Assembly (NCBI GenBank): GCA_017438865.1
Contig: JAFRUN010000011.1
Coordinates: 1-53,423 of the forward strand
Direction: 5' to 3'
Length of the DNA stretch: 53,423 nucleotides
DNA from: Clostridia bacterium
GTDB taxonomy: Bacteria; Bacillota; Clostridia; Christensenellales; CAG-138
Positions 27,197 through 35,747 of the stretch are shown here, piece by piece (the first letter of the stretch is position 1; each line of letters begins with the position of its first letter). Position numbers and translations under genes: made by a program. The notes beneath the pieces are model-generated. The model saw only the letters and a list, made by a program, of their open reading frames with translations. It made no database searches and was not told the origin of the DNA.

Positions 27197-27903
27197 GTAA
27201 CTGCTCCCCCTCTGAGTAATCTGATATGATCCGCCGCGCGGAACAGAAACGCCGCGTTGGACGGAGCGCCGCGGTCCGACCGGACCGTATAGCCGAACAG
27301 TTTTTCAAGCAGCGCAGTATCCGCGCGGATCCACGCCGTGTCGATCGCGTGCCGCATGGCGTGCTCCGCAACGCCCGCGCTCACACCGTTTTCCATCGCC
27401 AGAATCCCGTAAAGATCGTTTACATGACCGACGCTGACCGTCGATTCCTGCGCAAGGATCAGGCGGATCGCCTCGCGCAGATAATCGAATCCGCTCAGCG
27501 AGACCGGAACGCCGACCTGCTGCAGAAAGCGCGAAATATCGACCTCTGTGCTGTTTCTGCTTCTGTGTCCTTCCGGAAACATCGCAACGCGGGAAAGAAC
27601 GGTTTTCGGATCTGCGTCCTTTGAAAAGCAGAACGTCAGCGTCTTTGGAAAAGAAACGCCGCCCGGCGGTTCCGAAAGCAGAAGAAAGATATGATTCGGC
27701 CATTGAACGGCGCAGTTTTGAATGCGCGGCAGAAGAACGGACGGATCGTCGGAGAGCAGCGCGTCGAACGGATCGCGGAAAAACCGTTCCAAAACCTGCG
27801 CCGTGTTTTTCAGCACGCAAAGGCGCACACCCCCCGTTTCCTCCGCCGCGTCCGTATATGCGCGCGTTCTCTTCCGGTCTCCCGATAAAAGCATGATCCG
27901 CAT
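27193..27903 (-). CDS. spo0A: Spo0A-family sporulation regulator with divergent receiver
   Basis: A 236-residue protein, somewhat shorter than the usual 260-270. The C-terminal half (about 122-231) is clearly Spo0A: ISRFLQQVGVPVSLSGFDYLREAI, HAMRHAIDTAW and LFGYTVRSDRGAPSNAAF. Recognition-helix residues Glu180, Arg184 and His185 are kept, with His181 where Bacillus has Arg214. The N-terminal receiver (about 1-108) is weak: the acidic pair is reduced to Gly8-Asp9, but Asp52 aligns with the phosphorylated aspartate, Ser77 with the conserved Thr/Ser and Lys95 with the conserved Lys. Phosphorylation is therefore possible but not certain. Position directly after spoIVB is the classic locus. GGGAGGGAGAG precedes the ATG; a perfect 0A box lies 62 nt upstream. 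Confidence 0.9.
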   Translation of the reverse strand: MRIMLLSGDRKRTRAYTDAAEETGGVRLCVLKNTAQVLERFFRDPFDALLSDDPSVLLPRIQNCAVQWPNHIFLLLSEPPGGVSFPKTLTFCFSKDADPKTVLSRVAMFPEGHRSRNSTEVDISRFLQQVGVPVSLSGFDYLREAIRLILAQESTVSVGHVNDLYGILAMENGVSAGVAEHAMRHAIDTAWIRADTALLEKLFGYTVRSDRGAPSNAAFLFRAADHIRLLRGGAVT

Positions 27904-27964
27904 ATTTCTCTCCCTCCCGTTCTTATTCTGACACGGGAAAATCGAAAAATCTGCCGGTTTATTG

Positions 27965-27971
27965 TGTCGAA
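27965..27971 (+). promoter_or_regulatory. 0A box upstream of spo0A
   Basis: TGTCGAA on the plus strand is a perfect match to the Spo0A binding site, in the 93-nt gap between spoIVB and spo0A. A weak -10-like AGAATA is at 27924-27929. A given 7-mer is expected by chance in about 1 percent of gaps this size when both strands are counted, so the match is suggestive of autoregulation but not proof. Confidence 0.55.
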
Positions 27972-27996
27972 TTTCGGTAAAACGATGAAATATCGT

Positions 27997-29196
27997 CTAT
28001 TGCAGCAATTCTTTCTCCATCCATTCCGCATACAGGCAGTAGCCGCGCGTGGGACGGCTGATGAAGACGTGCGTCACAACGCCGATCAGCCGCCCGTCCT
28101 GAATGAGAGGGCTGCCGCTCATTCCCTGCACGATCCCGCCCGTCTGTCGCAGCAGTTCGGGATCCGTGATCTCGATCATCATCCCCTGCGTTTCCGGTGA
28201 GGACTGCACGTCGACACGGATCACGTTCACCGTGTATTCCGTGACCGTGCCGTTTGCCGCCGAAAGGATGACCGCTTTTCCCCTGTGTGCCGCACCGCGC
28301 GGCGCGATCCCGATCGACCGCGTACCGGCATCGGAAAACCGTGTCAGTGTTCCTGCGATCCCGAACGGCGTATTGCGTTCGACGGTGGCAACGGCGTCTG
28401 CACTGCTGGTCGAAAACCGTCCGATCAGCTCGCCCGCCGCGCTGCCGCCGCTCTTCCGGATCTGGAGGATCGACGCCTTCGTAAGAAACCCTTTCGCCGG
28501 AGCGATCAGTTTCTGCGTGTCCACGTCGGTCACCCCGTGCCCCAGCGCCGCATACGCGCCGGTGGCGGCGTCGTAAAACGAGAGCGTGCCGATGCCGGAG
28601 GTGCTGTCGCGCACCCATGCGCCGATCCGCTTTTCTCCGCTGCGATCCGAAACGGGACTTACCTGCACGGTAAACGCCTTTCCGTCCCGCAGACAGGAAA
28701 GCTCGCAGGTTTCGCCCGCGGAGGCGCACAAATCTGCAAAGGAAGCGGAATCTGCAACCGCCTGTCCGTTGACCGCGCAGATCATATCGCCCTCGCGAAG
28801 TCCGGCGGAAAATGCGGGCGAAACCGTTCCGCCCGCCGTATCGATCCGGTCAAAGCCGACGATCTGAACACCCTCCGTCTGAAGCACAACGCCGACTACG
28901 TCTCCGCCGGGAACAACAGTCCTTCCCTGCGAAGCGGACCGCACCGTTTTCAGCGGCAGAAATCCGAACAGCCGGATCTCCGTTTCGGGACCGGCGACGG
29001 CAGAAAGGCGCTCGTCGCCGCTTCCGCGGACGAAACGCGCGTCCTTCATCCATGCGGCGATCGCCGGCGCGGCAAGATCCGTCTCCGCATCCACGCAGTC
29101 CGGAAGATGCAGAACCCGGTATACGCCCGGCAGGCAGTACCATCCGAGCACCAACACGACACACAGCGCGCTGCATATGCGCAGCAATCGTTTCAT
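27997..29196 (-). CDS. spoIVB: SpoIVB serine peptidase (S55)
   Basis: A 399-residue signalling protease that the forespore secretes into the intermembrane space to trigger SpoIVFB-dependent pro-sigma-K processing. An N-terminal membrane segment (about 8-28) anchors or exports it. A PDZ domain spans about 95-180 (SPAFSAGLREGDMICAVNGQ). The S55 domain has GALGH-type His220 (AALGHGVTD) and Ser362 in QGMSGSPLI; Asp345 in EITDPELL is the likely third catalytic residue. I chose the ATG at 29196 because AAGGAG lies upstream; an earlier in-frame start at 29244 would cross the terminator region. recN lies upstream and spo0A downstream, as in Bacillus and Clostridium. Confidence 0.96.
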   Translation of the reverse strand: MKRLLRICSALCVVLVLGWYCLPGVYRVLHLPDCVDAETDLAAPAIAAWMKDARFVRGSGDERLSAVAGPETEIRLFGFLPLKTVRSASQGRTVVPGGDVVGVVLQTEGVQIVGFDRIDTAGGTVSPAFSAGLREGDMICAVNGQAVADSASFADLCASAGETCELSCLRDGKAFTVQVSPVSDRSGEKRIGAWVRDSTSGIGTLSFYDAATGAYAALGHGVTDVDTQKLIAPAKGFLTKASILQIRKSGGSAAGELIGRFSTSSADAVATVERNTPFGIAGTLTRFSDAGTRSIGIAPRGAAHRGKAVILSAANGTVTEYTVNVIRVDVQSSPETQGMMIEITDPELLRQTGGIVQGMSGSPLIQDGRLIGVVTHVFISRPTRGYCLYAEWMEKELLQ

Positions 29197-29247
29197 ACGG
29201 TTCAACTCCTTTTCGATTAGAATATGAACCGTTTGAAAAAGCATACA

Positions 29248-29273
29248 AAAAAGACCTCCGGAGAGGTCTTTTT
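29248..29273 (-). terminator. Terminator between recN and spoIVB
   Basis: AAAAAGACCTC and GAGGTCTTTTT form an 11-bp stem around a 4-nt loop (tip CGGA/TCCG), with a T-run on both strands. It closes the nadK-argR-recN unit and separates it from spoIVB, which implies that spoIVB has its own promoter in the roughly 50 nt that follow. Confidence 0.85.
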
Positions 29274-29282
29274 GAGATGCCG

Positions 29283-30956
29283 TTATGCTTTTGCAGATTC
29301 CAGAAGCTGCTTCGCGTGTTCCATTGCAGCCGCGTCGTTTTCATCGCTGCCCATGATCCGGGCGATCTCCTTCGGGCGTTCCGCTTCGGTCAGGCGGCGC
29401 GTGACGCTGTGCGTCTTCTCGGCGTCGGAATACTTGTATGCGACGTACTGCGCGTCGGCATGCGCGGCGATCTGCGGAAGATGCGTCACGCAAAGCACCT
29501 GATGCTTCCGTCCGAGCGCGCGCATCTTTTCGGCAACGGCGTTTGCAACCATGCCGGAAATGCCCGTGTCGATCTCGTCGAAGATGAGCGTTTCGATCCG
29601 GTCCGCATCGGACAGCGCCGCTTTCATCGCCAGCATAATGCGCGACATTTCGCCGCCGCTTGCCACCTTGACGAGCGGTTTCACCGGTTCGCCGCGGTTT
29701 GCGGAAAGCAGGAACGAGACGGTGTCGATGCCGGTTTCCGAAAGCTGCTCCTTCGGGATCTCTTTGAATTCCGTTTCCATCGCGGCGTGCGGCATACCCA
29801 TGCCGTTCAATTCCGCAACGGTTTCCTTCATCAATTCCTTTGAAGCCGCCTTGCGGCGGTCGGAAAGCGCCTTCGCAAGCGTTCCGAAGGATTCGACGGC
29901 TTTTTGATACGCCTTTTCGAGCGCGTCGATGCGGTTTTCGCCGTCACTCAGAACGCGGTATTCGTTTTCGATCTTTTCACGGTATGCGAGGATATCGGCG
30001 ATCGTCGCGCCGTATTTGCGTTTCAGATTCTGGATCGCCGCGAGACGGCTTTCCGTCTGTTCGAGAAGATCGGGATCGAACCGGAACGCGTCGCGCCCGT
30101 CGCGCAGTTCATACGCGACGTCCTCCAGCGTATAATACGCCTCGTCGGTACGTTCCGAGAGCTTCCGGTAGGATTCGTCGTATTCGCCGATGCGGTTCAG
30201 CGCGTCGCGCGTGTCGGAAAGTGTCGACAGCGCGCCGCCTTCGGCAAACAGCGCGTCGTACGCCGCGTTCAGCCCTTCCAGGATCGTTTCCGCATTCCGC
30301 ATGCGGAGCCGGTCGGCTTCCAGCTGCTCCTCCTCGCCGTCGACAGGCGATACCGCATCGATCTCCTTTAACTGATAGGCGATCGCGTCGAGCCGCCTTG
30401 CGCGCTCCTGCAGACCGTTTTTCAAAATGTTCAGATCGCGTTCCGCCTGCAGGGCATCCTGTCTTGCCTGCTCGACGCGCGATTTCAAACCGTCCGAATC
30501 GCTCTTGGCATATGCATCGATGAGCTCGAGATGCGTTTCCGGATTCAAAAGCGACTGGTGCGCGTGCTGTCCGTGCAGGTCGACCAGCAGATCTCCGACC
30601 GCCTTGAGCTCGGCGGTACTGACCAGAACGCCGTTTATGCGGCAGACGTTTCTGCCGCTTACGGACAGCTCACGGTACAGCACAAGCTCGTCGCCGCTGT
30701 CAAGCTGCCGTTCGGCAAGATAGGATCTGACGGGCGAATGTCCTGCAAGCAGGAACGTTGCTTCGACCGCGGCTCTGTCGGCGCCGGTGCGGATGCTTTC
30801 GCGGCTTGCGCGCTCGCCGAGTACAAAGCTGACGGACTCGATGAGGATCGATTTGCCTGCGCCCGTTTCGCCGGTCAATACAGAAAAGCCCGCATCGAAA
30901 GCAATGTCGGACTTATCTATCAAAGCAATATTCGCAACTTGTAAACGAGTGAGCAC
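29283..30956 (-). CDS. recN: DNA repair protein RecN
   Basis: A 557-residue SMC-like ATPase for double-strand-break repair. The Walker A is TGETGAGKSILIES near 28-41; a long central coiled coil spans about 150-380; the C-terminal half has VASGGEMSRIMLA (signature) and TLIFDEIDTGISG (Walker B). Length is normal. The start codon is GTG with GGAGGG upstream. It follows argR after 11 nt and belongs to the nadK-argR-recN unit. Confidence 0.97.
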   Translation of the reverse strand: MLTRLQVANIALIDKSDIAFDAGFSVLTGETGAGKSILIESVSFVLGERASRESIRTGADRAAVEATFLLAGHSPVRSYLAERQLDSGDELVLYRELSVSGRNVCRINGVLVSTAELKAVGDLLVDLHGQHAHQSLLNPETHLELIDAYAKSDSDGLKSRVEQARQDALQAERDLNILKNGLQERARRLDAIAYQLKEIDAVSPVDGEEEQLEADRLRMRNAETILEGLNAAYDALFAEGGALSTLSDTRDALNRIGEYDESYRKLSERTDEAYYTLEDVAYELRDGRDAFRFDPDLLEQTESRLAAIQNLKRKYGATIADILAYREKIENEYRVLSDGENRIDALEKAYQKAVESFGTLAKALSDRRKAASKELMKETVAELNGMGMPHAAMETEFKEIPKEQLSETGIDTVSFLLSANRGEPVKPLVKVASGGEMSRIMLAMKAALSDADRIETLIFDEIDTGISGMVANAVAEKMRALGRKHQVLCVTHLPQIAAHADAQYVAYKYSDAEKTHSVTRRLTEAERPKEIARIMGSDENDAAAMEHAKQLLESAKA

Positions 30957-30967
30957 TACGCCCTCCG

Positions 30968-31417
30968 TTATTTCATCATTTTCTGGAACTTCTTGATGAT
31001 CTCGGAAACGTTCTTGCCCTCGCGCACGGCGACGAACACGGTATTGTCACCCGCGATGGAACCCGCGATCTCCGGCCATTTCATGGAATCGATCGCTTCC
31101 GCCGCGACGGCCGCGCTGCCCGCCATCGTTTTGACGACGATCAGGTTGCCCGCGGATGTGATGGAAACGACGCAGTTTCCGAACAGGCGGATAAAGCGCT
31201 CCTGCAGATCGGATTCCGCTTTTTCGACCGTTGCATATTTATAACGTCCCTCTCCCGTAAGAACCTTGATCAGACGCAGCTCCTTGATGTCGCGCGAGAC
31301 GGTCGCCTGCGTGACGTGAAAACCCTGCGCGCTCAAAAGCGCCGCAAGCTCCTCCTGCGTTTCAATGTTTTCTGCTGCGATCAGCTTCAAAATCATTGCA
31401 TGTCTTTTCGGTTTCAT
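30968..31417 (-). CDS. argR: Arginine repressor
   Basis: A 149-residue hexameric regulator of arginine metabolism. The N-terminal winged helix contains TQEELAALL and TQATVSRDIKELRLIKV; the C-terminal oligomerisation and arginine-binding domain has AGSIAGDNTVFVAVR, the variant of the GTIAGDDT motif. I chose the ATG at 31417 with GAGG upstream; an in-frame TTG five codons earlier is possible. It lies between nadK and recN, the conserved firmicute order. No arginine genes are in this window. Confidence 0.95.
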   Translation of the reverse strand: MKPKRHAMILKLIAAENIETQEELAALLSAQGFHVTQATVSRDIKELRLIKVLTGEGRYKYATVEKAESDLQERFIRLFGNCVVSITSAGNLIVVKTMAGSAAVAAEAIDSMKWPEIAGSIAGDNTVFVAVREGKNVSEIIKKFQKMMK

Positions 31418-31433
31418 TACTCCATACCTCAAA

Positions 31434-32219
31434 TCAATTCAGTTTTTCCGAAATCAGGCGGAACAGATTGCGATTCCGGAATGTCATCAGCTTCGTGACC
31501 TGCTCCGAACGCGTGACCGTGATGCGATCCCCTTTTGATACGGAACGGAACCGGTCTCCGTCGGCTGCCAATACGCCTTTTGCATCCATCGTGATCGTCA
31601 CGGAAGAATCCATCGAACAGACCACCGGACGAAAATGCAGCGTGTGCGCACAGATCGGCGTCACGACCATCGTCTCCAGTCCGTCCGCAACGATCGGACC
31701 GCCCGCGGAAAGCGAGTACCCCGTCGCACCGGTCGAGGTGGCGACGATCAGTCCGTCTCCGAACAGATCGCCCGCTTCCTGTCCGTTGATCCCGAGCGAG
31801 ATCTGCATCACGCCGGAAAACGAGTGCTTGTAGATCAGAAGATCGTTGAAGCAGTCCCGAAGGTGTTCCCCGTTCACATCGACGGCAAGCATGGATCGTT
31901 CTTCGATCGTGAACGCGCCGTCGCGCAGCATCTTGAGCGCTTCCGGGAACCGGTCCTCCGTCCATTCGGTCAGAAAACCGATCCGCCCACAGTTGACGCC
32001 GAACAGCGGAAGCCCGCTGCGGCATGCGGTCTGTACGGTTCGGATGAAGTTTCCGTCTCCGCCGACTGCGACGATCGCCGCATCTTCGGGTTGTTCCGGA
32101 ACGCCGTTCGGATCAAGCAGCGAACAGGTGAACCCCGCTGCCGACGCCGTCTCCATCAGCCGTCCGGTTACGGTCACAAGCGATGCTTTTCCGGTATGCA
32201 CCGCAAAAATAAGGTGCAT
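31434..32219 (-). CDS. nadK: NAD kinase
   Basis: A 261-residue enzyme that phosphorylates NAD to NADP. VGGDGNFIRT contains the GGDG motif, NDLLIYK follows, and GDGLIVATSTGATGYSLSAGGPIV is the second signature. The ATG at 32219 has GGGAGG 7 nt upstream and is preferred over an in-frame GTG at 32234. First gene of the nadK-argR-recN unit, with a strong promoter at 32254-32282. Confidence 0.96.
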   Translation of the reverse strand: MHLIFAVHTGKASLVTVTGRLMETASAAGFTCSLLDPNGVPEQPEDAAIVAVGGDGNFIRTVQTACRSGLPLFGVNCGRIGFLTEWTEDRFPEALKMLRDGAFTIEERSMLAVDVNGEHLRDCFNDLLIYKHSFSGVMQISLGINGQEAGDLFGDGLIVATSTGATGYSLSAGGPIVADGLETMVVTPICAHTLHFRPVVCSMDSSVTITMDAKGVLAADGDRFRSVSKGDRITVTRSEQVTKLMTFRNRNLFRLISEKLN

Positions 32220-32253
32220 AGCGCAACCTCCCACCTGTGAATATTACGCATAC

Positions 32254-32282
32254 ATTATACAATCGAAAAAAGAAAATGGCAA
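32254..32282 (-). promoter_or_regulatory. Sigma-A promoter of nadK-argR-recN
   Basis: TTGCCA (32277-32282), 17 bp, TATAAT (32254-32259) on the minus strand. About 3-15 nt downstream of the -10 lies TGCGTAATATTCA, which resembles half-sites of an ARG box (TGNAT-W4-ATNCA) with one base less in the spacer; ArgR autoregulation is possible but weakly supported. Confidence 0.8.
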
Positions 32283-32300
32283 GGAAATTGTGAATAATCT

Positions 32301-33122
32301 TTAACTGTTTTTGCCCAAAAAGTGGGCATTTCTTACAATTTCGGGGACGGAGTCCGAGATTTTATGCAAGGATGCGTCGTTTTTGGTACCGCCCTTCGCC
32401 ATGTATAAAAGAAACTCGATATTGCCTTTCGGACCTGTGATCGGCGAAAACGACAGTCCTTCGACGCAGAATCCCGTTTGTTCCGCGAATGCAAGCATCT
32501 CGCGAATCACGCGCTCATGCACCGCCGCGTCGCGCACCACGCCGTTCTTTCCGATCTCCGACCGGCCTGCTTCAAACTGCGGTTTGATGAGCGCAACGAC
32601 CTCGCCCTCCTCCGCCATGCTCGCAAAAAGAGGCGGCAGGATCAGGCGGAGAGAAATGAAAGAAACGTCGATCGATGCGAATGTGACCGGCTCCGGGAAC
32701 CATTCCGGCGTCATAAACCGCGCGTTGGTACGCTCCATGACCGTGACGCGCGGATCGTTGCGAAGCGACCAGTCCAGCTGTCCGTAGCCCACGTCGATCG
32801 AATAAACGCGCTTTGCGCCGTTCTGCAGCATGACGTCCGTAAATCCGCCGGTCGAAGCGCCGATGTCCGCGCAAACGCGGCCGTTCAGGTCGATCGGAAA
32901 CACCTTGATCGCCTTATCGAGCTTCAGCCCGCCGCGGCTGACGAACGGGATCGCATCCTCGACCACGACGACCTCCGCGTCCGCCGGGATCTCCTGCCCC
33001 GCCTTTTCGGCGCGGACGCCGTTGACGCGGACCACGCCGGCAAAGATCAGCGCGCGCGCTTTTTCGCGGGAGGGGCAAAGCCCTCTCGCAGTCATTTCCA
33101 CATCCAGCCGAACCTTTGTCAT
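32301..33122 (-). CDS. tlyA: TlyA-family rRNA 2'-O-methyltransferase
   Basis: A 273-residue protein with an N-terminal S4 RNA-binding domain (about 4-65, LDVEMTARGLCPSREKARALI) and an FtsJ-like methyltransferase domain. ADIGASTGGFTDVML is the SAM motif, SIDVSFISL and ALIKPQFEAGR carry Asp and Lys of the catalytic set. It methylates ribosomal RNA in related bacteria; older annotation calls it hemolysin. Its start overlaps dxs by ATGA, and it belongs to the xseA-xseB-ispA-dxs-tlyA run. Confidence 0.95.
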   Translation of the reverse strand: MTKVRLDVEMTARGLCPSREKARALIFAGVVRVNGVRAEKAGQEIPADAEVVVVEDAIPFVSRGGLKLDKAIKVFPIDLNGRVCADIGASTGGFTDVMLQNGAKRVYSIDVGYGQLDWSLRNDPRVTVMERTNARFMTPEWFPEPVTFASIDVSFISLRLILPPLFASMAEEGEVVALIKPQFEAGRSEIGKNGVVRDAAVHERVIREMLAFAEQTGFCVEGLSFSPITGPKGNIEFLLYMAKGGTKNDASLHKISDSVPEIVRNAHFLGKNS

Positions 33123-34948
33123 GCTTCCCCCATCAGCTCATTAAGCGTCCTTGTGACCGATTCCTCCGTCAATCCGTACTTCTCCCGCTGTCTTGCGACC
33201 GAAGCGTGCGTGATCGGCTCCGTCGGCAGCGCGATCGAACGGACACGGCAGGGATTGATCGCTGACGCGATCTTCCCGCCGAGCGAAACGGTGTTCTCCT
33301 CCATTACCAGAACGCGGATATCGTTGTCCCGGAAATAGGTGAGGATCTCTTCATCCATCGGCTGCAGGAACCGTGCGTTCACAAGACCGACGCCGTTCTT
33401 TTTGGCAATCCATTTTGCGAGCGGAAGCAGCGTTCCATGCGTAACGATCACCGTCTTCTGCATCGGCTCGACGATCTCCCATTCGCCGAAGTACAGCTTT
33501 GTCTTCATCGGCACGTCCGGAAGCGAGCCGCGCGGATAGCGCACCACGCTCGGCTCTTTTCTCGACACCGCCATCTCCAGCATGGCGGCAAGCTCTTTCT
33601 GTGACGACGGCGCATAAACGGCAAGATTCGGCATCGTCGAAAGGAACGCCGGATCAAACACGCCCTGATGCGTTTCTCCGTCGGAACCGACGAGTCCCGC
33701 ACGGTCGAGCGCGATCACGACCGGAAGATTCTGCAGACACACGTCGTGCAGCAGCGAATCGTATGCGCGCTGCAAAAACGACGAATAGACCGCGACGACC
33801 GGTCTGAGTCCGCCGCGCGCAAGTCCCGCCGCCATCGTGACCGCATGCGCTTCCGCAATGCCGACGTCGAAAAACCGGTCCGGGAATTCCTTTGCAAACG
33901 CCGTAAGCCCCGTTCCCGTCGGCATCGCCGCGGTGATCGCGACGAGCTTTTCGTTCTCCTTCGCAAGCCGGATCATCGTTTCGCCGAAGAGCTCGGAGCA
34001 GGTCTTCTGCCGTTCCGGACTGACCTTTCCGGTCATCACCTCGAACGGCGCGATGCCGTGAAACTTTTCGGGATTGTCGACGGCGAACGGATAGCCCTTG
34101 CCCTTGGTGGTGATCGCATGCAGGATCATCGGCTTGTTCAGCTCTTTGCATCGGCGCAGGTACTTGACCACCTTCCGCACGTCGTGCCCGTCGACCGGTC
34201 CGAGATACAAAATCCCGAACTCCTCGAACGGAAGATTCGGCGCCAGAAAACGCTTGGCGCGGTTTTTGAAATGCTCCATATGCCGGCTCAGGTATTTCCC
34301 GAAGCGGCTTGTTTCCAGCACGCCGGTCAGCCAGCGTTTGAACGCGTTGTACGTCCGGTTGGTACGCATCAGCGTCAGCGAGTTTTTGAGTCCGCCGACG
34401 TTCTTCGAGATCGACATCTGGTTGTCGTTCAGGACGATCAGCAGCGGCAGGCGGTCCTGCCCGGCGTCGTCGAGCGCCTCGAACGACAGTCCGCCGGTCA
34501 TGGCGCCGTCGCCGACCAGCGCGACCGCCATATGCCTGTCTCCGTTCAGCCGCATCGCACGCGCAAGCCCGAGCGCCGCCGAGATCGCGGTGCTCGCGTG
34601 TCCGGTATTGAACACGTCATGTTCGCTTTCGGAGAATTTCGGAAACCCGGAAATGCCGTTTTCCTGCCGCAGCGTATCGAACGCGTCTTTTCTGCCGGTC
34701 AGGATCTTATGCGCATACGACTGATGCCCGACGTCGAAGATCAGCTTATCGTTCGGGCTGTCGAAGACATAGTGCATCGCGACGATCAGATCGACTGCGC
34801 CGAGACTCGACGCAAGATGACCGCCCGTTTTGGATACATGCTCGATCAGAAACGCGCGCAGCTCTTCGCAAAGCGCAGGAAGCTGTTTTTCGTCCAGCGC
34901 CTTGAGGTCCTGTATTCCGTTGATCGTATCCAGGATCGGATAGCTCAT
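33119..34948 (-). CDS. dxs: 1-deoxy-D-xylulose-5-phosphate synthase
   Basis: A 609-residue thiamine-diphosphate enzyme that joins pyruvate and glyceraldehyde-3-phosphate in the first step of the MEP isoprenoid pathway. SKTGGHLASSLGAVDL is the N-terminal substrate region, GDGAMTGGLSFEALDDAG followed by VLNDNQMSIS is the ThDP motif, and the transketolase middle and C-terminal domains follow (GIAEAHAVTMAAG, VVRYPRG). Ribosome site is weak (CGGAG about 12 nt upstream); one base separates it from the ispA stop, so coupling is likely. Confidence 0.97.
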   Translation of the reverse strand: MSYPILDTINGIQDLKALDEKQLPALCEELRAFLIEHVSKTGGHLASSLGAVDLIVAMHYVFDSPNDKLIFDVGHQSYAHKILTGRKDAFDTLRQENGISGFPKFSESEHDVFNTGHASTAISAALGLARAMRLNGDRHMAVALVGDGAMTGGLSFEALDDAGQDRLPLLIVLNDNQMSISKNVGGLKNSLTLMRTNRTYNAFKRWLTGVLETSRFGKYLSRHMEHFKNRAKRFLAPNLPFEEFGILYLGPVDGHDVRKVVKYLRRCKELNKPMILHAITTKGKGYPFAVDNPEKFHGIAPFEVMTGKVSPERQKTCSELFGETMIRLAKENEKLVAITAAMPTGTGLTAFAKEFPDRFFDVGIAEAHAVTMAAGLARGGLRPVVAVYSSFLQRAYDSLLHDVCLQNLPVVIALDRAGLVGSDGETHQGVFDPAFLSTMPNLAVYAPSSQKELAAMLEMAVSRKEPSVVRYPRGSLPDVPMKTKLYFGEWEIVEPMQKTVIVTHGTLLPLAKWIAKKNGVGLVNARFLQPMDEEILTYFRDNDIRVLVMEENTVSLGGKIASAINPCRVRSIALPTEPITHASVARQREKYGLTEESVTRTLNELMGEA

Positions 34949-34949
34949 A

Positions 34950-35747
34950 TCAAAATGTTCGACTCCGTAATGTTTGTATCAATTTGCGAAGCGTTTCCGC
35001 CGCTTCTCCCGTATACGGCGCAAGGATCGCATTTGCGCGCCGCGCCGCATCTTCAATCAATCCCGCGGTCTCTTCCCTTCCGTAGAAGGTCACATACGTC
35101 AGCTTGTCTTCCTCCCGGTCTTTCTCCTCGTCCAGAAGATCGTCCGTCATCTGAAACAGCAGGCCGAGCGTATCGCCGAACACGCGCATGGATTCCGCCT
35201 TGCCGGGATCGGAAAGGTATGCGCCCGCGACGCACGCCGCGCGAAACAGCGCGCCGGTCTTGTTGAGATGGATGCGTTCCAGCACCCCGGCGCTGCGTTC
35301 CGTAAGATTCAGATCGTCGCTCTGTCCGCTGCCCATCGCGTATGCGCCCTCGAAGATCGCCCGCTTCGCGGCGTCGTTTCCCGGCGTCGAGAACAGAACA
35401 AGCGCCGCCTTGGTCAGAAGCCCGTCCCCTGCGAGGATCGCGTTCGCCTCGCCGAACTGCACATGATTGCTCGGTCTGCCGCGCCGGATCGCATCGTTGT
35501 CCATCGCCGGAAGATCGTCGTGGATCAGAGAATAGCAATGCACCATTTCAAGCGCGCACGCGAACGGCATCGCCTGCTCCTCGCTTCCGCCGAGCATGGA
35601 GTTGACGAGCAGAAGAAGCTGCGGGCGGATGCGCTTTCCGCCGTCCAGAAGACTGTACGCCATGCTTTCCCGCAGAAGCGGAACGGACGTGTCCTCATCC
35701 ATATATGCCCGAAGCGCCTGCTCGATGCGTTCCGTTCGCTGCATCAT
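34950..35747 (-). CDS. ispA: Farnesyl diphosphate synthase
   Basis: A 265-residue trans-prenyltransferase of the short-chain type. LLDGGKRIRPQLLLLV, the first Asp-rich motif IHDDLPAMDND and the second QMTDDLLDEEKD are all present. It builds farnesyl diphosphate from units made by the Dxs route. The start overlaps the xseB stop (ATGA, ATG at 35747); a second ATG follows immediately, so the first residue is uncertain by one. Confidence 0.95.
   Translation of the reverse strand: MMQRTERIEQALRAYMDEDTSVPLLRESMAYSLLDGGKRIRPQLLLLVNSMLGGSEEQAMPFACALEMVHCYSLIHDDLPAMDNDAIRRGRPSNHVQFGEANAILAGDGLLTKAALVLFSTPGNDAAKRAIFEGAYAMGSGQSDDLNLTERSAGVLERIHLNKTGALFRAACVAGAYLSDPGKAESMRVFGDTLGLLFQMTDDLLDEEKDREEDKLTYVTFYGREETAGLIEDAARRANAILAPYTGEAAETLRKLIQTLRSRTF

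Noticed and set aside
27904-27960. Sigma-H promoter of spo0A
   Set aside because: AGAATA at 27924-27929 fits part of a sigma-H -10, but no AGGA-type -35 lies at the right distance.
29197-29247. Sigma-F/G promoter before spoIVB
   Set aside because: GTATG and CATATTCTA are weakly similar to forespore promoters, but the 15-bp spacing is too short and part overlaps the terminator tail. Not supported strongly enough to list.
32240-32256. ARG box near the nadK promoter
   Set aside because: TGCGTAATATTCA has one base less than the consensus spacing and one mismatch, so it is mentioned only as a possibility.
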